Below, piece by piece: positions 57,561-64,000 of a DNA stretch of 64,000 nt; the stretch's first letter is position 1, and the number at the start of each line of letters is the position of its first letter. Source of the DNA: Acidobacteria bacterium UBA2161. GTDB lineage: Bacteria > Acidobacteriota > Vicinamibacteria > Vicinamibacterales > UBA823. The notes beneath the pieces were generated by a model, which saw only the letters and a list, made by a program, of their open reading frames with translations, made no database searches and had not been told where the DNA came from. The stretch is from assembly GCA_002328835.1 (NCBI GenBank), contig DCWN01000017.1, forward strand, positions 283,975 to 347,974, given 5' to 3'. A program made the translations under genes and the position numbers.

Positions 57561-59753
57561 ATGACCAAGTTCTCGAAGCACCGCCCCGGCTCGGCGATTC
57601 TCCTGGCCATCACGATGGCACTCTCGGCCGGTTCCGCCGCGGCCGACGACTGGCCCGACTGGCGTGGGCCAAACCGCGACGGCACCTCGTCGGAGACCGG
57701 ACTGCCCGCGAGCTGGTCGCCCGACGGCGAGAACCTCGCCTGGCGCGTGCCCTACGGCGGACGCTCGGCGCCGATCGTCCTCGGCGGCCAGGTGTACATC
57801 CAGAACGGCGTCGGCGGCGACGAATCGCTCCAGGAGCGCCTGATGGCGTTCGACGCCGGCAGCGGTGACCTGCTCTGGGAACATCGCTTCAACGTCTACC
57901 TCAGCGACGTGCCACCGCATCGCGTCGGCTGGGCGTCGCCCACGGGCGATCCGACGACCGGACATCTCTATGTGTACGGCGCCGGTGGGACGCTCCTGTC
58001 ACTGACCGCGGGGGGCGAGCTACGCTGGCAGCGTTCGCTCAACGAGGATTTCGGCCTCATCACGACCCACGGCGGCCGAACGGTCTCCCCGGTCCTGGAC
58101 GGTGATCTGGTCATCGTCAGCGGGCTGTCGTCGGGCTGGGGCAACCAGGCGATCGGCCGCCATCGGTTCATGGCGTTCAACAAGAACAATGGCGAGACGG
58201 TCTGGGTGAGCACGCCCGGCGGCCGCGCCTTCGACACGACCTACTCGACGCCGATCATCACGGACGTGGACGGCACCCGCCTGCTCATCGCCGGTGGCGG
58301 CGACGGTGCGGTGCACGCGATGCAGCCGCAGACCGGCCTGCCGGTCTGGAAGTTCGCGATGAGCAAGCGCGGCATCAACGCGGGCGTCGTTTTCGCCGAC
58401 AACCGCGCGTTCGTCAGCCACAGCGAAGAGAATCTGGGTACGAGCGAGATGGGCCTGCTGGCGGCTGTCGACGCCACCAGCACCGGCGACCTCGACGCCG
58501 ACGCTGTCGCCTGGCAGGTCACCGGGTTTCAGGGCGGCTACGCCTCGCCGGTCATCGACGGCGACCGGATCTACCAGATCGACAACAGCGCGAACCTCGC
58601 GGCGTTCGACCTGACGTCGGGCGCGGCCCTCTGGGAGATGAACATCGGGACGATCCAGCGCGCGGCGCCGGTGCTGGCCGATGGCAAGCTCTACCTCGGA
58701 TCGGTCACCGGCCGGTTTTTCATCCTCGAGCCCGGCCGTAACGGCGCCGAGGTCCTGTCCGAGGTGCAGCTCGGCACGGTGGAGGAGCCGGAAGAACTCA
58801 TCGCCTCCCCCGCCATCGCCGACGGCCGGGTCTACGTCGTCACCGACCAGGCGCTGTACGCCATCGGCCCCGACGAGCCTCGGTCGAGCACAGGCCTGAC
58901 GCCACCTGCGGCGCTGCCGACGTCGATCGGTCCGGTGAGCCAGGTGCGGGTGTCGCCGACGGAGCTGGTCGTCGAACCTGGGCAACCGGTGTCGCTCACG
59001 GCGGATCTCTTCGATGCCCGGGGTCGACAGGTGCCGAACGGCACGGTGACCTGGGCGCTCGACGGACTCGAGGGCACGGTCACGCCCGGTGGCGAGTTCG
59101 TCGCCGATCCTGCCGCCGGCATGCAGGCCGGCTCGGTGACGGCATCGGCTGGTGGCGCGACCAGCAGCGCCCGGCTTCGGGTGATTCCGCCGCTGCCGAA
59201 CGAGTACGATTTCGAAGCGGACGCGCCGAGTAGCTCCCCGTCGCACTGGATCGCTTCGACCGGAAAGTTCGAAGTGCGCGACGAGGCCGGCAGCCGTGTG
59301 CTGGTCAAGAAGTCGGACAATCCATTCACCCGGCGCGCGCGCGTCTATATTGGCGATTCCGATCTGTCCGACTATACGGTCGAGGCCAACGTCTCGGCGA
59401 TCCGCAGCCGCCGCCAGATGGGCGATGCCGGCGTCAACGCCCAGCGCCACACGCTGGTGCTGATGGGCAACCACCAGCGGTTGGAGCTACAGACCTGGCA
59501 GCCCGAGACCGTGCGCACGGTCACGATGCCCTTCGCCTGGGAGCCCGAGACCTGGTACCGGTTCAAACTCAGCGTCGAGAATCTCGACGATGGGAGGGTG
59601 CGCGCACGCGGGAAGGTCTGGCCACGGGACGAGGCCGAACCCGCCGACTGGGCGCTGGAGGCGATCGACCCGAACCCGCATCCACAGGGCAGCCCCGGGA
59701 TCTACGCGAACGCGCCGTTCGAGATCTTCTTCGACAACGTACGCGTCTACTGA
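57561..59753 (+). CDS. Exported PQQ-like beta-propeller protein with C-terminal jelly-roll-like domain
   Basis: 730 residues from the ATG at 57561; the signal peptide (ILLAITMALSAGSAAA) supports this start, while the open frame upstream is shorter-coding and lacks a signal. The N-terminal ~460 residues hold PQQ-like repeats, each with a G-x-x-x-W ending (MAFDAGSGDLLWEHR, NKNNGETVWVSTPGG, FDLTSGAALWEM). It opens DDWPDWRGPNRDGTS, typical of outer-membrane or periplasmic PQQ-like proteins of this phylum. A C-terminal region (about 480-560) resembles an Ig/invasin-like fold, and the last ~170 residues form a jelly-roll of the sugar-binding type (YDFEADAPSSSPSHWIA, WYRFKLSVENLDDG). No PQQ catalytic set was seen. 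First gene of a four-gene operon. Confidence 0.8.
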   Translation: MTKFSKHRPGSAILLAITMALSAGSAAADDWPDWRGPNRDGTSSETGLPASWSPDGENLAWRVPYGGRSAPIVLGGQVYIQNGVGGDESLQERLMAFDAGSGDLLWEHRFNVYLSDVPPHRVGWASPTGDPTTGHLYVYGAGGTLLSLTAGGELRWQRSLNEDFGLITTHGGRTVSPVLDGDLVIVSGLSSGWGNQAIGRHRFMAFNKNNGETVWVSTPGGRAFDTTYSTPIITDVDGTRLLIAGGGDGAVHAMQPQTGLPVWKFAMSKRGINAGVVFADNRAFVSHSEENLGTSEMGLLAAVDATSTGDLDADAVAWQVTGFQGGYASPVIDGDRIYQIDNSANLAAFDLTSGAALWEMNIGTIQRAAPVLADGKLYLGSVTGRFFILEPGRNGAEVLSEVQLGTVEEPEELIASPAIADGRVYVVTDQALYAIGPDEPRSSTGLTPPAALPTSIGPVSQVRVSPTELVVEPGQPVSLTADLFDARGRQVPNGTVTWALDGLEGTVTPGGEFVADPAAGMQAGSVTASAGGATSSARLRVIPPLPNEYDFEADAPSSSPSHWIASTGKFEVRDEAGSRVLVKKSDNPFTRRARVYIGDSDLSDYTVEANVSAIRSRRQMGDAGVNAQRHTLVLMGNHQRLELQTWQPETVRTVTMPFAWEPETWYRFKLSVENLDDGRVRARGKVWPRDEAEPADWALEAIDPNPHPQGSPGIYANAPFEIFFDNVRVY

Positions 59754-59783
59754 GCAGGAAGACAGGCAGGAGGCTGGACATCG

Positions 59784-61226
59784 ATGCGACGGCGATTCAG
59801 CAGGTGGTGTGTCACGGCGGCCATGGCCCTCGCGCTCGCAGCGGCTGGCTCGTCCCTCCGAGCCCAGCAGTCGCCCTCGATCGACTGGCCGATGTGGGGC
59901 GGCACGCCCGACCGGAACATGGTGTCGGACATGACCGGCCTGCCAGCCGATTGGGACGTGGATAGCGGTCGCAACGTCAGATGGGTGGCCGAACTCGGCT
60001 CGCAGACCTACGGCAACCCCGTCGTCGCCGAGGGCGTCGTGCTGGTCGGCACGAACAACGAGGCGGTCAAGGACCCAAGTCAGCAGGGTGACATGGGCGT
60101 TCTCATGGCCTTCCGTGAGTCGGACGGTGAGTTCCTCTGGCAGCACGCCAATGCGAAACTCATCGCGGGCCGCGTGCACGACTGGCCCTATCAGGGCGTC
60201 TGCTCCTCGCCGCTGATCGAAGACGGCGTCGCCTACTACGTCTCGAACCGGGGCGAGGTCGTGGCGCTCGACCTCGAGGGGTTCCACGACGGTGAGAACG
60301 ACGGCTGGGTGCAGGACGAGCCGTCCCAGAACGAAATCGACGCCGACGTCATCTGGCGGTTCGACATGCTCGAAGAAGTCGGGGCGTTTCCCCACAATAT
60401 GTCGAATTCGTCGCCGGTCACGCACGGCGAGTTGATCTACGTGAGCACGTCGAACGGGCAAGACGAGAGCCACGTCAACATCCAATCGCCGTTCGCGCCG
60501 TCGATCATCGCTCTCAACAAGACGACGGGTGAACTGATCTGGGAGGACAACTCGGTCGACGACCGGATCCTGCACGGTCAGTGGGCCTCGCCGACCGTCG
60601 GCACGATCGGCGGGGTCGACCAGGTCATCATGGGCCAGGGCGACGGCTGGATCCGCGGCTATGAAGCGACCACGGGCGAGAAGCTGTGGGAATTCGACAC
60701 GAATCCCAAGGACTCGGTCTGGCCGCGCACCCGCAACGAACTGATTGCCACCGCGGTCGTCTACGACGACCTCGTCTACATCGCCAATGGGCAGGACCCC
60801 GAGCACGGCGAAGGGATCGGCAACATGTACGCGATCGACGCGTCGAAACGCGGCGATATCACCGACACCGGGCGGGTCTGGTACTACACCGACATCCGCC
60901 GATCGATTTCGACCCCCGCGATTCACGAGGGGTTGATCTACCAGCCGGACTTCAGTGGCTTCCTCCACTGCATCGACGCCAAGACCGGTGAGGTGTACTG
61001 GGTGCACGACACATTCGCCGCGATCTGGGGCTCGCCGCTCGTCGTCGAAGGCCGCGTCTATCTGGGCGACGAGGACGGCGACGTGGTGGTGCTGAGAACC
61101 GGCAAGGAGCTCGAGGTCATCGCCGAGATGAACCTCGGCAGCGCGGTCTACGGTACGCCGGTGCCGGCCAACGGCGCACTCTTCCTCAACTCCCGCAACC
61201 GGCTGTTCGCGTTCGTCGCGGACTGA
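59784..61226 (+). CDS. Exported PQQ-like beta-propeller protein
   Basis: 480 residues; AGGAGG about 12 bp before the ATG and signal peptide ending SSLRAQ. The opening SPSIDWPMWGGTPDRNMVSD is the family start, and repeated blades end in G-x-x-x-W (REDGEF-like ESDGEFLWQHA, KTTGELIWEDN, ATTGEKLWEF, AKTGEVYWVHD). It follows the first propeller by 30 bp and precedes the alcohol dehydrogenase by 10 bp, so all are likely one transcript. PQQ-like propellers may bind PQQ, act as dehydrogenase subunits or serve only as scaffolds; calcium-binding and catalytic Asp positions could not be verified. Confidence 0.82.
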   Translation: MRRRFSRWCVTAAMALALAAAGSSLRAQQSPSIDWPMWGGTPDRNMVSDMTGLPADWDVDSGRNVRWVAELGSQTYGNPVVAEGVVLVGTNNEAVKDPSQQGDMGVLMAFRESDGEFLWQHANAKLIAGRVHDWPYQGVCSSPLIEDGVAYYVSNRGEVVALDLEGFHDGENDGWVQDEPSQNEIDADVIWRFDMLEEVGAFPHNMSNSSPVTHGELIYVSTSNGQDESHVNIQSPFAPSIIALNKTTGELIWEDNSVDDRILHGQWASPTVGTIGGVDQVIMGQGDGWIRGYEATTGEKLWEFDTNPKDSVWPRTRNELIATAVVYDDLVYIANGQDPEHGEGIGNMYAIDASKRGDITDTGRVWYYTDIRRSISTPAIHEGLIYQPDFSGFLHCIDAKTGEVYWVHDTFAAIWGSPLVVEGRVYLGDEDGDVVVLRTGKELEVIAEMNLGSAVYGTPVPANGALFLNSRNRLFAFVAD

Positions 61227-61236
61227 CGACAGGCGC

Positions 61237-62379
61237 GTGACGCCGTTCGACTTCCAGCTACGCACGCGGATCGTCTTCGGCGCCGGCGCCGTCGAGCGGC
61301 TGGCCGAGCTGGCCGGCGAGTTCGGGTTCCGGCGGACACTGCTCGTCGCCGATCCGGGCCTGGTCGAGGCCGGCCACGTCGACCGGGCCACGGCGCTACT
61401 CGACGCGGCGGGCATCGCGGTCTTCCCCTTCCACGACTTCCGTCCGGACCCGGACACCGACGCCATCGAGACGGCACGGGCTTTCGCGGCGCCCCACGCG
61501 GTCGATTCGATCATCGGCCTCGGCGGCGGCAGCTCGATGGACTGCGCCAAGGGCGCCAACTTCCTGCTCACCAACGGCGGCCGGATGCAGGACTACCGCG
61601 GCTTCGGCAAGGCGGCGCGCCCGATGCTGCCGTCAATCGGCATCCCGACCACGGCCGGCACCGGAAGCGAGGCCCAGGTGTGGGCGATCATCGCCGATGC
61701 CGCCACCCACATGAAGATGGCGTGCGGCGCGCCCGGGTCGGCGTTTCGGGTGGCGCTGCTCGATCCGGATCTCACGCTGTCGCAGCCGGCCGCCGTCACG
61801 GCCGTGACCGGTTTCGACGCGATCGCGCACGCCGTGGAGAGTTACGTGACCAGCCGGCGCACACCGGTGTCGACCTGTTTCGCCCGCGAAGCCTGGCGGC
61901 TGCTGACCGGTGCCTATCTGCGCGTCCTGACCGATCCGGCCGATCGCGAGGCGCGATCGGCGATGCTCCTGGGCGCGCACTACGCCGGTATGGCCATCGA
62001 CCAGTCGATGCTCGGTGCGGCCCACGCCTGCGCCAACCCGCTGACCGCGCATCACGGCGTCACCCACGGACGGGCGCTGGCCATCCTGCTGCCCCACGTC
62101 GTGCGCTGGAACGCCGCGGAGGTGGCGCCGCTCTATGCCGAGTTGCTGGCTCTCGCCGACCGGGCGACCGGGGCGGACGGCGCGGGACCTGGGCTGGCCG
62201 GATATATTCAGGAATTGGCGGCCGCGGCCGACTTGCCGGCGTCGCTCGGTGACGTCGGTGTGGCCGAACTCGATCTGGCCACGCTGGCCGGGGAAGCCGG
62301 CGAGCAGATGACCGGGCGGTTCAACCCGCGGTCGTTCGACGCCGAAGCCGCGGAGGAGATCTACCGATGCGCGCAATGA
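61237..62379 (+). CDS. Iron-containing (group III) alcohol dehydrogenase
   Basis: 380 residues from GTG 61237. NAD-binding GLGGGSSMDCAKG (96-106) and GIPTTAGTGSEAQVW are intact. The metal ligands of the family are visible: TGFDAIAHAVESY (Asp and His) and two later His in AAHACANPLTAHHGVTHG. It interconverts alcohols and aldehydes or ketones with NAD(P)H in the cytoplasm; there is no signal peptide. Being sandwiched between exported PQQ-like propeller genes is unusual and hints at a shared alcohol or polyol pathway across the inner membrane. The next gene overlaps its end by 13 bp. Confidence 0.9.
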   Translation: MTPFDFQLRTRIVFGAGAVERLAELAGEFGFRRTLLVADPGLVEAGHVDRATALLDAAGIAVFPFHDFRPDPDTDAIETARAFAAPHAVDSIIGLGGGSSMDCAKGANFLLTNGGRMQDYRGFGKAARPMLPSIGIPTTAGTGSEAQVWAIIADAATHMKMACGAPGSAFRVALLDPDLTLSQPAAVTAVTGFDAIAHAVESYVTSRRTPVSTCFAREAWRLLTGAYLRVLTDPADREARSAMLLGAHYAGMAIDQSMLGAAHACANPLTAHHGVTHGRALAILLPHVVRWNAAEVAPLYAELLALADRATGADGAGPGLAGYIQELAAAADLPASLGDVGVAELDLATLAGEAGEQMTGRFNPRSFDAEAAEEIYRCAQ

Positions 62380-63485
62380 CCTTCGTCGTAACGCTGACCC
62401 TAGCCGTCTTGGGTGGCCACCCGGCCAGTGCCCTGGCTCAAACGGCTGACGCGTGGCCTCAGTTTCGGGGCAACCAATCGCTGACCGGCGTCACCGTGTC
62501 GAGTGTGCCCGACGACCCCGCGCTGCTCTGGACGTTCGACACGGGCGATACCGTCGACTCCTCCGCCGCGATCGCCGACGGCGTCGTTTACGTGGGCACC
62601 TATGCCGGAGACCTGATCGCGCTCGACCTCGGCGACGGCTCCCTACGCTGGCGCTACCAGGCCTCCGAGTACGGCATCGGTGAATCATCGCCGGCTGTCG
62701 CCGACGGGGTCGTCTACATCGGCGACCTCTTCGGCGTGTTGCACGCCGTCGACGCCGACACCGGTGAGGCGCGCTGGACCTTCGCCACCGAAAGCGAGAT
62801 CAAGTCGTCTCCGGTCGTGGTCGGCAACATCGTCCTCATCGGCTCGTATGACGGCTATCTGTACGGCCTCTCGGTGAGCACCGGCGCGGAAATCTGGAGG
62901 GTGGAGACCAGCAGCTACGTGCACGCCACACCGGCCGTCGTCGACGGCGTGGCCTTCTTCGGAGGCTGCGACGAGCAGTTCCGCGGCGTGCGGATCCGCG
63001 ACGGCGAAGAGATCTTCAGCGTCTCTTCGGGCGCCTACACCGCTGCATCGCCCGCGATCGCCGGCACGATGGCCTTCTACGGCACGTTCGACAACGAAGT
63101 CCTGGCACTCGACCTGGCAGAGCGGGAGGTGTTGTGGCGCTACGAACACCCGACGCGGCACTTCCCGTTCTACTCGTCGCCGGCGTTCCACACCGGGCTC
63201 GTCGTCCTGGGCGGGCGCGATCGGATGGTGCACGCACTCGACGCCGCGACCGGCGAGGCTCGATGGATCTTCACGGCGCGCGGACGCATCGATTCGTCGC
63301 CCGCCATCGTCGGCGGCCGTGTCTACATCGGTTCGAACGATGGACGTCTCTACGGTTTGGAGCTGGCCGACGGCGCGAAGGCGTGGGAATACGAACTCGG
63401 ATCGGCCATCACCGCGTCGGTCGCTGTCGCCGACGGGCGTCTCGTCGTCGGCGCGCAAGACGGCCTGATCTACTGCTTCGGATGA
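62367..63485 (+). CDS. Exported BamB/PQQ-like beta-propeller protein
   Basis: 372 residues; GGAGGAG about ten bases before the ATG at 62367, which overlaps the dehydrogenase end by 13 bp (ATG 62376 also possible). Signal peptide ends ASALAQ. Almost the whole mature chain is eight-bladed-propeller repeat: ALDLGDGSLRWRYQ, AVDADTGEARWTFAT, GLSVSTGAEIWRVE, ALDLAEREVLWRYE, ALDAATGEARWIF, GLELADGAKAWEY. It resembles BamB in length but lacks a lipobox. Possible roles include scaffold or PQQ-binding partner. Last gene of the operon. Confidence 0.82.
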   Translation: MRAMTFVVTLTLAVLGGHPASALAQTADAWPQFRGNQSLTGVTVSSVPDDPALLWTFDTGDTVDSSAAIADGVVYVGTYAGDLIALDLGDGSLRWRYQASEYGIGESSPAVADGVVYIGDLFGVLHAVDADTGEARWTFATESEIKSSPVVVGNIVLIGSYDGYLYGLSVSTGAEIWRVETSSYVHATPAVVDGVAFFGGCDEQFRGVRIRDGEEIFSVSSGAYTAASPAIAGTMAFYGTFDNEVLALDLAEREVLWRYEHPTRHFPFYSSPAFHTGLVVLGGRDRMVHALDAATGEARWIFTARGRIDSSPAIVGGRVYIGSNDGRLYGLELADGAKAWEYELGSAITASVAVADGRLVVGAQDGLIYCFG

Positions 63486-63890
63486 GACTCGGCGGCGGCC
63501 CGGTTTCCGTTGACTTCGCCCTACCCCGGGTGTATTTGTGTACCGAACACGGCGACGTGGTCGGTCCGCGGTGCCAACACGAAGAGGAGGCGCAGATGTC
63601 TCCACCGGGCCACCCACACCCTCGGTAGCGTTTCGCGCGGCGAACGCCGGGCGAAGCTTCCGGGGGCACTCCAAGACTCGACGGCATCAAGGAAGAATCG
63701 CGCCGGCACGCTCCCGGCCAGCGGCCGTGAGGCCGGCCATGGGCCCGACGGCCCGCACGACGGTGCCGTTCAGTCGAATCTCGAGCAGTATCGGGCGGCG
63801 TGGTCGAGAGACCGCGCCGCCCTTCTTCTTGGACCCTCCTCTGCGTCAGACATCTGGGGTAGGCGCGCCGGCTGCGCCGCCGAAAAGGCA

Positions 63891-63920
63891 TTGACCGCTG
63901 ACTTATTCTGGCGGTAAGCT
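63891..63920 (+). promoter_or_regulatory. Weak candidate promoter near the right edge
   Basis: TTGACC (63891-63896), 18-bp spacer, TAAGCT (63915-63920). The same TAAGCT hexamer is placed as the -10 of the hemerythrin-like gene. Any gene it would drive lies past the window. Confidence 0.25.
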
Positions 63921-63959
63921 GTGGCAACAGTTCAAATAAGTGTCGCCGGGGGTGGGGCC

Positions 63960-64000
63960 GGTGAGCCTCGTCCACCCGGTGAGCCTCGTTCACGCGGTGA
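63960..64000 (+). repeat. 18-bp tandem repeat at the window edge
   Basis: GGTGAGCCTCGTCCACCC is followed directly by GGTGAGCCTCGTTCACGC and then GGTGA, where the window ends. Two full units and the start of a third, differing at two positions, so the array continues outside. Confidence 0.75.

Larger units (their letters stand above)
63486..64000. other. Apparently non-coding end of the window
   Basis: No open frame here has a convincing ribosome site, family motif or codon pattern. On the plus strand AGAGGAGG precedes a ten-codon frame at 63597. On the minus strand, a ~50-codon frame with a Shine-Dalgarno-like GAGGAGG (63829-63835) but no start codon reads LLEIRLNGTVVRAVGPMAGL. A candidate promoter is at 63891-63920 and an 18-bp tandem repeat closes the window. 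Confidence 0.5.

Noticed and set aside
59487..61574. Long antisense open frame (about 695 codons) opposite the propeller genes
   Set aside because: It is the mirror of strongly supported genes with signal peptides and repeats on the plus strand. High GC content leaves antisense frames open; no ribosome site or family motif was seen.
63409..63993. Minus-strand frame of about 194 codons at the right edge
   Set aside because: Arg/Ser-rich, overlaps the end of the propeller gene, lacks a ribosome site and any recognisable motif.

Overview
The window is about 64 kb of high-GC chromosome, probably from an uncultured Acidobacteriota of the Vicinamibacteria type. This assignment is an inference. It rests on the mix of very large TonB-dependent receptors with an N-terminal carboxypeptidase-regulatory-like domain, DUF5916 proteins, many Tat-exported enzymes, PQQ-like beta-propellers, GH172/DUF2961 enzymes and a paired ParC/ParE-like topoisomerase. 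No rRNA, tRNA, CRISPR array, transposase or phage gene was seen.

Layout. 0-10 kb: end of a TIM-barrel sugar isomerase, a Tat-exported GH172-type enzyme, an alkaline-phosphatase-superfamily protein, an exported hydrolase, an FAD/NAD oxidoreductase, a membrane-anchored DUF4097-like protein, a circularly permuted D-amino-acid-oxidase-like protein and a stand-alone DGQHR (DndB-like) protein. 10-21.8 kb: a TolB propeller fused to a PHP/CehA-type hydrolase, then metal uptake: a copper-type (OprC-like) receptor with a Cys-rich partner, an FTR1 iron permease behind a Fur-box-like palindrome, and a ZnuD-like receptor with a His/Cys-rich partner. A K+ channel and an apparently exported TenA follow. 21.8-31 kb: a giant DUF349 protein, a secreted cyclophilin, a CoA-type NUDIX hydrolase and parC-parE. 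31-41 kb: a subclass B3 metallo-beta-lactamase, a PGM1-like ATP-grasp ligase translationally coupled to an aspartoacylase-like protein, an NtrB/NtrC-like signalling set, otsB, a CorC/CNNM protein and a universal stress protein.

40.8-53 kb looks like a remnant of an anaerobic-respiration island: hemerythrin-like protein, Crp/Fnr regulator, outer-membrane porin, DUF5916 protein, membrane dihaem cytochrome c, and the first 100 residues of nitrate reductase NarG joined abruptly to the 3' part of a DinB gene. Threonine aldolase, a PLP deaminase, a Tat-exported cyclase, a VIT1-type transporter and a haem-copper/NnrS-like membrane protein follow. 53-63.5 kb: a giant receptor, a DsbA-like lipoprotein and a four-gene operon of three exported PQQ-like propellers and one iron-dependent alcohol dehydrogenase. 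The last 0.5 kb holds no convincing gene.

The most unusual signal is non-coding. A ~95-bp repeat occurs four times (8.65, 28.98, 47.90, 56.53 kb). All four copies can form the same three-hairpin fold, and the stems differ in sequence but keep pairing. Each copy ends in a CTA that either supplies the stop codon of the adjacent minus-strand gene or sits 3-5 bases before a plus-strand start codon. A second ~95-115-bp repeat lies in two convergent gaps (5.8 and 43.6 kb) and resembles part of a cobalamin riboswitch. All functional calls come from reading motifs; no database search was run.
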